Source: Thermaerobacillus caldiproteolyticus (GTDB lineage: Bacteria; Bacillota; Bacilli; Bacillales; Anoxybacillaceae). Taken from it: a stretch of DNA of 64,000 nt. Below, in pieces: positions 9,360-18,379 of this stretch. The stretch is taken from assembly GCF_013761245.1 (NCBI RefSeq), contig NZ_JACDUT010000006.1, positions 1-64,000 of the forward strand, given 5' to 3'. Position 1 is the stretch's first letter. Each line of letters opens with the position of its first letter. The notes under the pieces were generated by a model. The model was not told the origin of the DNA. It was given only the letters and a program-made list of their open reading frames with translations, and did no database searches. The position numbers were made by a program, and so were the translations under genes.

Positions 9360-10109
9360 CTATTTTAAATTGAAACCTTTTCCTTCGACAAACTCCTTCA
9401 TATACATTCGAACCTGTTTACTAAGCATGCTGGCCATTTGTCCGGTCCATGTGTCACGGCGTTCTCCGTTTGTACGTTTTTCATAATATGACGAAATCGT
9501 TTCATTATATTGATTTAGTTGGTATTCTAATTTGGAACGATCTTGTTCGTATGTTTCTTCATGGTAAACATGATGGAAAGGTAAGCGCGGTTTTTTATCA
9601 GGATTTTGCGCCGGATACCCTACTGCAATCCCGAACAACGGAATCACTCGTTTCGGAACTTTTAAGAGCTCACACACTTCGGGTAAGTTGTTCCGCAAAC
9701 CGCCGATATAACAAGCTCCCAATCCCATTGACTCAGCCGCGATTACAGCATTTTGCGCTGCCAACGCCGTGTCAATGAGCGCAACCATAAACTTTTCGGT
9801 GCTTTCTAACGCCGCAGATACATCGGCGTTTTCCATTTCGCCGATAATCTCGTGGCGATGCAAATCTGCGCAAAATATAAAGAAATGACCATTGTTCTCC
9901 ACATATGGCTGATTTCCCGCTAACTCAGCGAGCTTCCGTTTCGTCTCTTTATCTTTCACCCCGATGATGGAATATGCCTGAATAAAACTGGATGTGGAAG
10001 CTGCCTGGGCACACTCGACAATGGTACGAATTTGTTCATCGGATAGAGCGCGGTCTTCAAATCTTCGAATGGAACGGTGCTGTAAAATCGTTTCAATGAC
10101 TTGATTCAT
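9360..10109 (-). CDS. nfrA: NADPH-dependent FMN oxidoreductase, NfrA/nitroreductase family
   Basis: This 249-residue protein is a full-length member of the Frp/NfrA nitroreductase family: homodimeric FMN enzymes that reduce nitro compounds, quinones, flavins or disulfides with NADPH. Markers are H-R-S-I-R-R-F near residues 12-18 (FMN phosphate), S-S-F-I-Q-A-Y-S-I-I-G-V, A-A-E-S-M-G-L-G-A-C-Y-I-G-G-L-R-N (about 130-145) and the tail segment K-P-R-L-P-F-H-H-V-Y-H. ATG 10109 follows GGAGGG at six bases. An imperfect-loop palindrome sits just upstream. NfrA1 is the closest family I recognise, but the physiological substrate is not evident. Confidence 0.9.
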   Translation of the reverse strand: MNQVIETILQHRSIRRFEDRALSDEQIRTIVECAQAASTSSFIQAYSIIGVKDKETKRKLAELAGNQPYVENNGHFFIFCADLHRHEIIGEMENADVSAALESTEKFMVALIDTALAAQNAVIAAESMGLGACYIGGLRNNLPEVCELLKVPKRVIPLFGIAVGYPAQNPDKKPRLPFHHVYHEETYEQDRSKLEYQLNQYNETISSYYEKRTNGERRDTWTGQMASMLSKQVRMYMKEFVEGKGFNLK

Positions 10110-10146
10110 TTCTTTCCCTCCTACACCAATAATGATAAAGTTTTTC

Positions 10147-10167
10147 TTTGTTATTCATCATAACAAA
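10147..10167 (-). promoter_or_regulatory. Palindrome upstream of the nfrA-like gene
   Basis: TTTGTTAT (10147-10154) and ATAACAAA (10160-10167) form a perfect 8-bp inverted repeat with a five-base spacer, about 40 bases upstream of the start codon. Its size and position fit an operator. The protein that binds it is unknown. Confidence 0.4.
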
Positions 10168-10599
10168 AAAGAAAAGGTCAAAAAATATTTAGCTTTCAAA
10201 TATTGATAAAAATACACTACTCTTTTGACCGGAATCACTTTCGTCACCATTCATCTGCTTCTTGAGCACTCTTTACATAAAGTTGAACAAAATGATATTC
10301 TCCCTCGATTTCTTTCCTTCTTCAGATCGATGCCTAAACGATACCCGTAGGATGCGTTCAATACCATGGCTTGTCCTTCTTTGTAATGTAATTTTTTTAA
10401 CAACTCTTCTTTTAATCATTTCTTTTCTGGTTATGAAACGATTCATTTAGAATTGCGGCTTTTAGTTTACGATAATTTTATTATGTTACCTTAATCTATT
10501 TTTTTCTTTTTAAAAGTTAGCGTTTAAATGCAATATTGCATTTCTTTCTATCCTAGTAACATAATCTATTCCATGGGCAAGCCAAAAGGGAAATGTTCA
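10168..10599. other. A+T-rich stretch, nothing recognised
   Basis: No supported gene was found. Short protein-like frames around 10250-10400 lack a start or family resemblance. Confidence 0.35.
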
Positions 10600-11479
10600 T
10601 CATAAATTGTCATTTCCTTTTAGTTGGTGTAAAAAATCAAATATGTTGTAATTAACGCCCTCTACAATATCTCCTTCTTGATTCCTTGCTTTTGTTATCT
10701 TTACAGCTAACTCATTATGAATTGTAAACTCTTGATTACAAAAGATAATATCAGTGGTCCCCTGTTCGGTCTATCCCAAATGGAAAAACTCTTTGATTTC
10801 AGGGGTCATCAACCCATCATATTCTTTACACACCATCTGATTTCCCCTTTATTCATAAAGGGTAACCGCTCTACAATCCATTAATGCCCCTATTGCTTCT
10901 TGCTGGTACTTGGTGTTTGTCACATAACGATTGCATCTGACCATATTTGAACGCAAAAGTACCAGCAGTCTTCTCCAATTGGTAATTTGTCCGTTATGCA
11001 ATAAGTTGATGAATTCAAGGGAAAGTCCATAAAAATCGCCGTATAACTACTTTTTTCGATTTCGGAACGAATATTGAAGTAGTGGAGGCTTTCTTTGAGT
11101 CGTGCTGAAAGATACCCCTTTATATTGGGAGAATTTCAACACCTAATGAGCATTTTTCAAAATATATGCCTTTTTGTTCGGCATCATACAGAAAATACCA
11201 CACATAATGTTCAGCTGCTTGAGATGAATCTTTAATGGTTTCACGAATAAACTCCTACATCGAATCAGGCTCTTTTCTACGTTCACTCAAATGCTTCACT
11301 AGCGATTGTTTAATTTGTGGCCGTATTATTCGGACAGCATCCTGATAAATATATTGCATCGTATCTTCAAAGCGAATTGGTTCATGTCCCATATTTTTGA
11401 GCTCTTCAAATACAATTTTTCGTATAGGAGACAGAGAGTCTTGGGCGACAGAGCTGATAAAAATGGTCGTGTTATACAC
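10600..11479 (-). pseudogene. Degraded DUF4062-containing gene
   Basis: The N-terminus from ATG 11479 (T-I-F-I-S-S-V-A-Q-D-S-L-S-P-I-R, then L-G/N-M-G-H-E-P-I-R-F-E-D) matches the DUF4062 domain, a short module often at the front of large signalling or defence-type proteins. This frame stops at 11255. Downstream minus-strand segments in changing phases continue with coherent protein text, for example 11237-11110 and about 10920-10690. The last ends with G-V-N-Y-N-I-F-D-F-L before two stops at 10597-10602. Repeated frameshifts and stops mean no functional product. The original protein would have been about 290 residues. Confidence 0.7.
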
Positions 11480-11650
11480 GATAGCACCGCCTCACCTCAA
11501 ACTATTTTCTAAATATTATTATAACATAAATAAGAATATATGTTCGTTGTCATCGAGACAACAGTTATGAAATTACTTGATTCAACAGCTCTTCTATACG
11601 TATTCGCTGTAGAAAAAATTACCGTTTCATGGAGAATATATCACTTTACA

Positions 11651-11669
11651 AAAGTAAGTAAGTTACTTT
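11651..11669 (+). promoter_or_regulatory. Inverted repeat upstream of azoR
   Basis: AAAGTAA (11651-11657) and TTACTTT (11663-11669) form a perfect 7-bp inverted repeat with a five-base spacer in the leader of the azoreductase gene. B. subtilis azoreductase genes are controlled by MarR/DUF24-type regulators such as YodB, so an operator is plausible. The rest of 11480-11787 holds no gene. Confidence 0.4.
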
Positions 11670-11787
11670 ATTATATTTATTGTTTAGAAGTACCCCTTCC
11701 TACCAAACACGTTGCAAAAGGTATGGTATTCGCTTTTTTGAAAAAAATAATGGATGATTTCATCAAACAAAGAAAGGGAGAATTACC

Positions 11788-12423
11788 ATGGCAAAATTAT
11801 TGTATATTACGGCGAATCCAAAAACGGAAAATGAATCGTTCAGCTTATCTGTCGGCCGAGCATTTTTAAATGCCTACAAACAACAAAACCCACAAGATGA
11901 AGTAGTGGAATTGGATCTTTATCAGACCGATATTCCGCACATCGATCAAGATGTGTTTAGCGGTTGGGGAAAACTCCAACAAGGACATGCTTTTGATCAG
12001 TTAAGCGCAGAGGAAAAACAAAAAGTCAGCCGCATTAACCAATTAACGGACCAGTTTATCGAAGCAGACAAATATGTATTTGTGACTCCTATGTGGAATT
12101 TTAGTTTTCCACCAAAAATGAAAGCGTATATTGATACAATTTGTATGGCAGGTAAAACATTTAAATATACGGAAAACGGACCTGTAGGGTTATTAACAGA
12201 TAAAAAAGCGGTACATATCCAAGCCCGCGGAGGTATTTATTCCGAAGGTCCAATGAAAGACATGGAGTTTGGAGACCGTTATTTAAAAACTGTGCTCAGC
12301 TTCATCGGCATTACAAATGTTCAATCAATTATTGTAGAAGGAATGGCACAATTCCCAAATGAAGCAGAAAGCATTAAAGAAAAAGCAATTAAACAAGCAG
12401 AGGAAGTAGCGAAAAACTTCTAA
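11788..12423 (+). CDS. azoR: FMN-dependent NADH-azoreductase
   Basis: The 211-residue protein is a full-length AzoR/AcpD-family flavoenzyme: a homodimer that reduces quinones and azo compounds and protects against electrophile stress. The flavodoxin-like fold begins L-L-Y-I-T-A-N-P-K-x-E-N-E-S-F-S, the FMN phosphate loop. [16 protein letters not shown] (about 94-110) is the diagnostic FMN-binding motif, and [10 protein letters not shown] near residue 150 contacts the flavin. AAGGGAG precedes the ATG by about eight bases. A strong terminator follows, so it is monocistronic. Substrate range is inferred from the family. Confidence 0.95.
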   Translation: MAKLLYITANPKTENESFSLSVGRAFLNAYKQQNPQDEVVELDLYQTDIPHIDQDVFSGWGKLQQGHAFDQLSAEEKQKVSRINQLTDQFIEADKYVFVTPMWNFSFPPKMKAYIDTICMAGKTFKYTENGPVGLLTDKKAVHIQARGGIYSEGPMKDMEFGDRYLKTVLSFIGITNVQSIIVEGMAQFPNEAESIKEKAIKQAEEVAKNF

Positions 12424-12489
12424 TTCGTTCACCACGTTTTACTTCGAGAAGGGGTATGGAAAACAGACACTTGAATTCATTGAAGAGAA

Positions 12490-12532
12490 AAAGAGTGACT
12501 GTAACAATTAACCAGTCACTCTTTCCTTTTTT
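12490..12532 (+). terminator. Terminator of azoR
   Basis: A 12-bp stem (12490-12501 with 12513-12524, AAAGAGTGACTG pairing) has an 11-base loop and is followed by CCTTTTTT. Confidence 0.85.
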
Positions 12533-12759
12533 GTATTTGTGTACTTATCGTTTGCTGGATTACTTTTTGTCATTGTTTCCTTGTAATGCCTTATGAAAGA
12601 AATACGAATACCTGCCCACTTAACTAACGTTTGAATAGGGATCGTAGATTGTATGCGACTTGTCTGTGATATCCGAACAATAAGCGACATACAAGAACTG
12701 CTTTACGCTTCTCTTCTTTTCGAAGGCGTTCGCTCTATTTTGTCTAGAATACATATAAG
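12533..12759. other. Intergenic, no gene
   Basis: Only short overlapping frames occur between the azoR terminator and the repeat relic that begins near 12760. No ribosome site supports any of them. Confidence 0.4.
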
Positions 12760-13030
12760 CACTCCTATTCGTTCTTTGACGCTTAACATATGAGGTTGGT
12801 AGCAAGAAGTTGCTGCCACCGTAAAACGTTGAACATAACCGTATATCTGTTGTAATATCTGTTGTATGGGGAAAAGAAAAGTACGAACGTCGGCTGCTTC
12901 AGCATGTCTCTTGCAGTCGATGCAGAGGTCAAGTGAAGGCAGGGGTGCTTGGCACGTTGATACTGCTGGATACTTACAAGCTCCCACTTCCACTCGTTAC
13001 GAAGCCTCAATTAAGTAGTAGAGATAGTTG
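12760..13030 (+). mobile_element. Relic of a mobile-element end, copy A (IS200/IS605-like?)
   Basis: This segment aligns along most of its length with about 31395-31670. Shared blocks in order are TCGTTCTTTG, AACGTTGAACATA, GGAAAAGAAA, ATGTCTCTT, then a long block GTGCTTGG...ACTGCTGGA...TACTTACAAGCTC or its variant, CACTTCCA, CGTTACGAA and a final TAG...AGTTGA. In one frame both copies encode L-G-(T/A)-L-(I/V)-L-L-D-T followed by K-L-x-L-P-(L/V)-V-T-K. The shape resembles the 3' end and omega-RNA-like region of TnpB-type IS200/IS605 elements, but no tnpB frame remains. Element type is inference; the repeat relation is direct observation. Confidence 0.5.
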
Positions 13031-13051
13031 ATGTTTGACTGACATCCAGGG

Positions 13052-13906
13052 CTACACCTCTACTATAAAGGTGTCATACGCTATTCTAATTTCCAGACCT
13101 TTTTTGTTTAGCTGCCTTTCCACTTCTTTTAGTTCATCAAAACTCAACCCGTTCATTTCTTCGATGTGTGTTAATACCGTTTTTTTAGCATTCAATTCTT
13201 TAATAATTTCGAGTGTTTCTGAAAAAGTCGCTTCCTCTTTTAGCACAGGGTGTCCAGAAGATATTAATCGTTCGCCTGTAAAAGGATGATATTCAAAAAT
13301 GCCAATAGGTAAAACGGCAAGGTCAATACCTTGTAGTGTTTGAGGGGGCTTCCAGTTATGAAGTTCATCAAGTGCGATTAAAACTTTTTTCTCTTGCGTT
13401 TTTAATAAAAACGCATAAACGTAGGCTTCTGCCAGACGGAATGGCTGTATTTCTATCTCATTGATCCAAACGCTATCACCGTCTTTTATTTCATGAATTC
13501 GTATATATCCTTGTTCAGAAAAAAATTTAAGATGTTCTCCGCTTCCGAGACGATGATTGAAATCAACGGCTACTTGTTCAGGTAAATATACATTGGTTTG
13601 TCTATTTTTTGGTGGGTAGTTTCTCCAATCGGCATTGATAGATTCTAAAATTCTTCTTCCCATCACATGGTCAGGATGCCAATGAGAATAGAATACCGCG
13701 TTTATTTCGTTAATATTCGAACGATTGATTTGATAATATATATCTTCTGACGTATCAAGCAATATATTTGGTCCGTGCACAAATAAACCAGGACCTGAAC
13801 GACTATACGGTACACCTTTTATTCTCGCTTCTTCACACACTCGACAACGACAGAGTGGGCGCGGGATGGTCATTGCCCCTCCTGTTCCAAGAAATTCAAT
13901 CTTCAA
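13052..13906 (-). CDS. MBL-fold metallohydrolase (PhnP/RNase Z-like branch)
   Basis: The 284-residue protein has a metallo-beta-lactamase fold. It opens K-I-E-F-L-G-T-G-G-A and carries the dinuclear metal motif S-H-W-H-P-D-H near residues 75-81, followed later by D-E-L-H and T-H-I-E-E-M-N. A cysteine cluster C-R-C-R-V-C near residue 20 resembles the extra zinc site seen in PhnP-type phosphodiesterases. I placed the start at TTG 13906, where AAGAG lies eight bases upstream and the N-terminus matches the family; GTG 13915 is an alternative. It probably hydrolyses a phosphodiester or similar bond. There is no operon partner. Confidence 0.8.
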   Translation of the reverse strand: MKIEFLGTGGAMTIPRPLCRCRVCEEARIKGVPYSRSGPGLFVHGPNILLDTSEDIYYQINRSNINEINAVFYSHWHPDHVMGRRILESINADWRNYPPKNRQTNVYLPEQVAVDFNHRLGSGEHLKFFSEQGYIRIHEIKDGDSVWINEIEIQPFRLAEAYVYAFLLKTQEKKVLIALDELHNWKPPQTLQGIDLAVLPIGIFEYHPFTGERLISSGHPVLKEEATFSETLEIIKELNAKKTVLTHIEEMNGLSFDELKEVERQLNKKGLEIRIAYDTFIVEV

Positions 13907-13915
13907 CCCTATCAC

Positions 13916-14457
13916 TCTTTTCTTCTTGTAATAGTTTTATCTACTTTTTAACGATTATTATAATATTTCCCACAACATTTAATTGGCACTTAATTGTTGG
14001 ACAATAAATTAGAGGAAGTACGAATAAGAGCCCAACTCATACTCCGAATAATCAATCTTCTATACAATTGAATAAATACCACTTTTTATTAAAAACATTT
14101 ACCCTTGAAATACTATGCTTAATACCAATCACACGCCGATCATAACCTTCCCCATAAGCTCCTTGTCAACGCTACTAAACGATTCACTTAGATAGAAAAT
14201 TCGCCAGACTTACTTCATTTCTTACCAGACGCGGAGCAAAGCGAATCGTTTTTGATAGTGCGCGGCGGAGAGATGCTGATCCTTTATGAAAAGATCTCCC
14301 TCTGTACAAAAATATTAGTTAGTAGATTTTTGCTACAGACTAAACAATGAAACGCGTTCCAACAAAGGAACGCATCTAATAAAGCTGCCCTGAAAGATGT
14401 TTATAAACCGGATAATAGAATCTTTTTAGCTGTTTAGGTAACTTCACTGGATATTGG
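13916..14457. other. Intergenic stretch with one small hairpin
   Basis: No gene was found in about 540 bases. GCGTTCC (14354-14360) and GGAACGC (14367-14373) make a 7-bp hairpin that could end leftward transcription from the pirin gene, but the T-run is poor. A stop-free plus-strand frame around 14195-14440 has no start site or family match. Confidence 0.4.
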
Positions 14458-15291
14458 CTATTCATCAAATTTCCCTGTTTGGTAATCGATCATCGCTTGA
14501 CGGATTTCTTCCTGTGTATTCATGACAAACGGTCCGTATGCGACAACCGGTTCGTTAATCGGCTCACCTGCATACAGCAAGACGCGGAGTTTTTCTCTGG
14601 CAGTCATGGTGATTTCACTCTCTAGAGCTTCATCGGCTGAATCTAAAAATAATACTTGTCCAGCCCTTCCTTCCGTTTGATGAACACCAAAAGTCCCACT
14701 ACCTTCCAGAATATAGAGAAAGCCATTATAACTCCCAGGCAAATCTTGCACAACACTCGCTCCGGATTCAAGTAAAATTTCTACCATGGTGACAGGCACG
14801 TGGTTAAGCGTCGGAGCTTGCACGCCTTTTGAAGAACCAGAAAACACACGAACGATGGCTCCTTCTTCTTTACGCACAGGCATGTCTTTGCCTTTTAAAT
14901 TTTGATAACGCGGCTCTGTCATTTTTTTCGAGCGCGGCAAATTAATCCACAATTGCAAACTGTGCACCGTAGAACCGGGAGCCGGGTCTTCTTTATGAAT
15001 AACACCCTTTCCGGCAGTCATCCATTGCACATCCCCCGGTCCGAGCTTTCCGTGTCCGGCTTTGTTGTCAAAATGCTCCAGTGTACCATCAATGACATAT
15101 GTCACCGTTTCAATACCACGATGCGGATGAAAATCAAACGTTCCCCTTTGAAAAAAATCCTCCATTAACATTAAAAAAGGATCGTACTCTTTCCAGTTCC
15201 CAGGTTCTAACACAAATCCATTCCGATGAATTGAGCTGTTTGTTTGATACTGTACCGTTTTTATACGGCGAATGCCTCGTTGGTTTTGCAT
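14458..15291 (-). CDS. Pirin-family bicupin protein
   Basis: The 277-residue protein has the two-cupin layout of pirins. The N-terminal cupin holds the metal ligands in F-H-P-H-R-G-I-E-T-V-T-Y (two histidines), H-x-D/E later as L-E-H-F-D, and G-D-V-Q-W-M-T-A-G-K-G-V-I-H-K-E (last histidine and glutamate). The C-terminal cupin carries Y-I-L-E-G-S-G. Bacterial pirins bind iron. Some act as quercetin 2,3-dioxygenases, others as regulators of metabolic enzymes, and sequence cannot separate these. AGGAGG lies just before ATG 15291. The gene is monocistronic. Confidence 0.92.
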   Translation of the reverse strand: MQNQRGIRRIKTVQYQTNSSIHRNGFVLEPGNWKEYDPFLMLMEDFFQRGTFDFHPHRGIETVTYVIDGTLEHFDNKAGHGKLGPGDVQWMTAGKGVIHKEDPAPGSTVHSLQLWINLPRSKKMTEPRYQNLKGKDMPVRKEEGAIVRVFSGSSKGVQAPTLNHVPVTMVEILLESGASVVQDLPGSYNGFLYILEGSGTFGVHQTEGRAGQVLFLDSADEALESEITMTAREKLRVLLYAGEPINEPVVAYGPFVMNTQEEIRQAMIDYQTGKFDE

Positions 15292-15461
15292 AGGACCTCC
15301 TAATAATGAATCGAATTTTATATAAGTTTATCATATATTTCCACCATTTTTGATGTCAAACAAGAGTTAAAACCATTTGTATTTGTGTAGATGTTCACGT
15401 TGCATACAAAATTTTATTTTATGCATCTCCTCGATCAATCGAGTTATAGATTCACAACTAG

Positions 15462-15530
15462 ACTATTTATAAACCAGAGCAACAGCTCAAAATTATGCAT
15501 AAATGCGCACGTAATAAATAGCGGTACGTG
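15462..15530 (-). repeat. Diverged repeat, copy 2
   Basis: This is the inverted partner of the repeat at 20-85; see that entry for the shared blocks. It lies in a gene-free stretch between the pirin gene and the broken paiB. Confidence 0.4.
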
Positions 15531-15536
15531 ACTGCT

Positions 15537-15719
15537 CTAGTCCATCATTCTTTTATTAGTTGCAGTTGGGATTTTTTTATTTTGTATGGAAATAACATAG
15601 AAATTGTCGGCTGAACCAATATCAAACTTAACTAAAGGAGGCGTAGACCCTTTTGCCACGTACTGACCGATGGAAGGAAAAATGCACGATGCTGTCGCTA
15701 ACAGCAAGCCACGGTACAT
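15537..15719 (-). other. Possible remnant of a small exported protein
   Basis: A 60-codon minus-strand frame begins with a hydrophobic stretch (L-L-L-A-T-A-S-C-I-F) that could be part of a signal peptide, then a polar tail with G-S-A-D-N-F-Y-V-I-S-I-Q-N-K-K. There is no good ribosome site before its ATG. It may be the surviving end of a secreted protein gene or chance. No family was recognised. The rest of 15292-15848 holds only the repeat listed separately. Confidence 0.25.
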
Positions 15720-15848
15720 CTTTCACGCCAGATGAATGACATGGGAAGGAACTCTATAAGAATCTAAGCGGCAAGGGCAAGCAGTTTTGCTGGTTCTATC
15801 GAGATATGACCTCGATATTTATAAGATTTTAGTAGCTAGGAAATAGTG

Positions 15849-16461
15849 ATGTACATACCTAAAGCATTTGAAGTTCATGATCAAGAAAAATTATTCGATT
15901 TTATAAAAAACAATAGTTTCGGCATTTTGTGTTCTCAAAATGAGAATGGACCATTTGCGACCCATTTCTACTTGATGTAGACAAAGGCAAAAACGGTGTA
16001 TTGCTGAGGCATATGGCAAAACACAATCTGCACTGGAATCATTGCATGGAAAAAAGGTTCTTGTCGTTTTCCCTGACCCCCATGCGTATATTTCAGCATC
16101 CTGTTATAACGAAAAAAATACTATCCCGACGTGGAATTATGTATCTGTTCACGTATATGGAACATTTACATTAATGGAGACAAAAGAGGAGCTAGTGACA
16201 GCCATAGAAAAGACAGTGAAAGTTTACGAATCATCGTTGCCTCATCCTTGGAATATGAATGCCCATGATCCATTTATAGATGGTTTGCTAAATGGCATTG
16301 TCGGTTTTGAAATCTCCATTAACGAAATAGAGGAGAAATGGAAGTTAAGTCAGAATCGTTCGATCCAAAGACAACATCGCGTGATCCATGGTTTAAAAAC
16401 AACAAACCAATATCATTCGCAAGAAATTGCAAAAATGATGGAAGAAAATCTAAAAAGGTAA
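15849..16461 (+). pseudogene. paiB: Broken paiB-type FMN-binding regulator gene
   Basis: From ATG 15849 the protein text reads M-Y-I-P-K-A-F-E-V-H-D and F-G-I-L-C-S-Q, the start of PaiB/FMN-binding negative transcriptional regulators, which in B. subtilis repress protease and sporulation genes. The frame is lost at a TAG (15978-15980) within what should be the T-H-x-P-L-L-L-D segment. It resumes in another phase near 16042 with H-G-K-K-V-L-V-V-F-P-D-P-H-A-Y-I-S and continues to 16461 with the family's W-N-Y and G-I-V-G-F-E-I motifs. Small deletions around 15965-16040 explain the break. About 205 residues would be normal. Confidence 0.85.
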
Positions 16462-16483
16462 GCAAACAATATGCGCTTACCTT
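16455..16483 (-). terminator. Terminator of the ABC-SGNH operon
   Basis: AAGGTAAGC (16455-16463) pairs with GCTTACCTT (16475-16483). Read leftward it is followed by TTTTT, just past the permease stop. It may also serve the rightward paiB remnant. Confidence 0.65.
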
Positions 16484-16491
16484 CTTGCCCC

Positions 16492-17472
16492 TTAATACAC
16501 ATCTCTTTTCGTAAACACAGCAAAAGAAACGACAAATCCAATGAAGCCCCAAACCGCCAGAACGGCCATAGAAAATCCGAGTGTCATTCCATTGATTGGC
16601 GGTGCTGTGCCGCTAATGTAATCAGTGAGGCGCAAATTGACCATAAACAAATATTTCGCTGACTCCCAAGAAGAGACCATGCTCGATAATATCGCCCCGG
16701 AAATGAGCGCTGCTAACATAATTCCCATCACAGCAGCTGTGCTTCTCATCAAAACTGAAAGCATGAATGTTAATGTACCGACAATAATAGAAACAAACCA
16801 AGCAAGTCCTAATTCGATAAGCAAATACTGCCATTGCGGAAGTAAATGAACGTTTGAAGTATTTAATTCTTCCCCGTTAATTGTAAATCCTGTTAATAAT
16901 GGTAAATTCCATCCCTTGTATCCAAATACCGCTCCTGAGATAAGATAAGAGATGATCGTTACCGATAACAAAATAAATGAAATCGATAAAATCATGGCTA
17001 TGTATTTGCTGAGTAAAATTCGCCACCTTTTTACAGGCCTTGTTAAAAGCAATTTGATGGTACCCCCGCTCGCTTCCGAAGACACTAAATCAGCAGCAAT
17101 GACCATAACCATAAGCGGAAGAAACAAGTCAATGGAGTTTTCGATAAACATTCGCATAAAAGTTGGCGCGCCCGGCGCTGATGGATTAACATCATGATCT
17201 AAATAGTATTGCTGTTGCTGGAGACGAATTTGTAAATATTTCCTCCATTCGTCAGACAGACCGCTTGAATTTAATCGATTTTGTGCATCAATAATTTGTT
17301 GCTGAAGTTGAGTCCGCCAATCGTTGGTTCCTAGCCTCTCTTGCAAGTCTTGAACATGTTTAAATTGGGCATATGTAAAGAGAGCGACGAGAACGGCGAT
17401 AATGGCAGCAATGATGAAAAGGCGCTTTTTTCGAACAATTTTTACCATTTCGTTGTGAACGAGATTAATCAA
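16492..17472 (-). CDS. ABC-2 type transporter permease
   Basis: The 326-residue membrane protein has an N-terminal transmembrane helix (about 20-42), then a roughly 80-residue Q/R-rich extracellular helical segment. Five further helices follow between about 110 and 320, ending in the usual ABC-2 arrangement. A G-G-T-I-K-L-L-L-T-R-P motif after the second helix is the coupling-helix signature of bacitracin/NatB-type permeases. Its start overlaps the upstream ATPase gene by eight bases, so they form one exporter. The cargo is unknown; related systems export antibiotics, peptides or sodium. Confidence 0.88.
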   Translation of the reverse strand: MINLVHNEMVKIVRKKRLFIIAAIIAVLVALFTYAQFKHVQDLQERLGTNDWRTQLQQQIIDAQNRLNSSGLSDEWRKYLQIRLQQQQYYLDHDVNPSAPGAPTFMRMFIENSIDLFLPLMVMVIAADLVSSEASGGTIKLLLTRPVKRWRILLSKYIAMILSISFILLSVTIISYLISGAVFGYKGWNLPLLTGFTINGEELNTSNVHLLPQWQYLLIELGLAWFVSIIVGTLTFMLSVLMRSTAAVMGIMLAALISGAILSSMVSSWESAKYLFMVNLRLTDYISGTAPPINGMTLGFSMAVLAVWGFIGFVVSFAVFTKRDVY

Positions 17473-18379
17473 TCGTCTCCCCTCCCGTCAGTTCGATAAA
17501 TAAATCTTCTAGCGTCGGCAGTTTCGGTTGAATTTCGCTTACTTCCACCCCTGCTTGTACCAATTTCTCATTCCATTTTGGAAGCTGTTTTGCTTCATAT
17601 GGGGTAATCAGCGTGCCACCTTGTACACTAATGACCACTGTTTCTTTCGATAAAATGTTTTTAGCGGTCTCAACAGGATTCACTTTCCAAGCAACACGTG
17701 CCTGCTCTTTTAAAAGATGTTCGACTGTATCAATTCGAATCATCTTCCCTTTGGACATAATCGCAACACGGTCACACATTAATTGAATTTCGCTTAACAA
17801 ATGGGAAGATACTAACACGCTTAATCCTTCTGTCTCCGCTAAAAAGCGAATAAACTCACGCATTTCCCGAATCCCAACCGGATCTAATCCGTTCGTTGGT
17901 TCATCTAAAATCAAGATTTTCGGTTTCCCAAGTAGCGCCTGAGCAATACCAAGTCGTTGCCGCATCCCTAATGAATACGTTCTTACCCGATCGTGGATCC
18001 GATTTTGCAGCCCAACTAATTCAACAACTTCCACAATTCGCTCTTTGGGAATATCAGGTACCATTCGAGCAAAATGTTCAAGGTTTTCCCATCCGCTTAA
18101 ATAAGGGTAAAGTTCCGGATTTTCGACGATGCAGCCAATATTTCGAATTGCTTTGGAAAATTGGCGATGTAGATCATACCCACATATAGAGATATGTCCG
18201 GATGTCGGCTTAATCAGTCCAACAAGCATACGAATGGTCGTCGTTTTTCCGGCACCATTTGGACCTAAAAACCCAAATACTTCCCCCTCGGTTAATTCAA
18301 ACGAAAGACCTTTAATAATTTCTTTATTTCGAATCGTTTTTCGCAAATCTGTAACGACGAGGGTAGCGTTTTTTGTCAT
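17465..18379 (-). CDS. ABC transporter ATP-binding protein (BcrA/CcmA-like)
   Basis: This 304-residue ATPase powers the adjacent permease. Walker A G-P-N-G-A-G-K-T-T-T lies near residues 39-48, the signature Y-S-L-G-M-R-Q-R near 140, Walker B K-I-L-I-L-D-E-P-T-N-G-L-D, and the switch histidine in V-S-S-H-L-L. About 80 residues after the ATPase core form the C-terminal extension common in antibiotic-export ATPases of the BcrA type. It overlaps the SGNH gene upstream by four bases and the permease downstream by eight, giving tight translational coupling. Confidence 0.92.
   Translation of the reverse strand: MTKNATLVVTDLRKTIRNKEIIKGLSFELTEGEVFGFLGPNGAGKTTTIRMLVGLIKPTSGHISICGYDLHRQFSKAIRNIGCIVENPELYPYLSGWENLEHFARMVPDIPKERIVEVVELVGLQNRIHDRVRTYSLGMRQRLGIAQALLGKPKILILDEPTNGLDPVGIREMREFIRFLAETEGLSVLVSSHLLSEIQLMCDRVAIMSKGKMIRIDTVEHLLKEQARVAWKVNPVETAKNILSKETVVISVQGGTLITPYEAKQLPKWNEKLVQAGVEVSEIQPKLPTLEDLFIELTGGETID

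Noticed and set aside
12783-13010. Overlapping minus-strand frames opposite the IS-like relic
   Set aside because: They lack ribosome sites and the matching copy at 31.4 kb does not preserve them; the shared frame is on the plus strand.
14195-14440. Stop-free plus-strand frame between the MBL and pirin genes
   Set aside because: No start codon with a ribosome site and no recognised family; kept only as a note in the gap entry.
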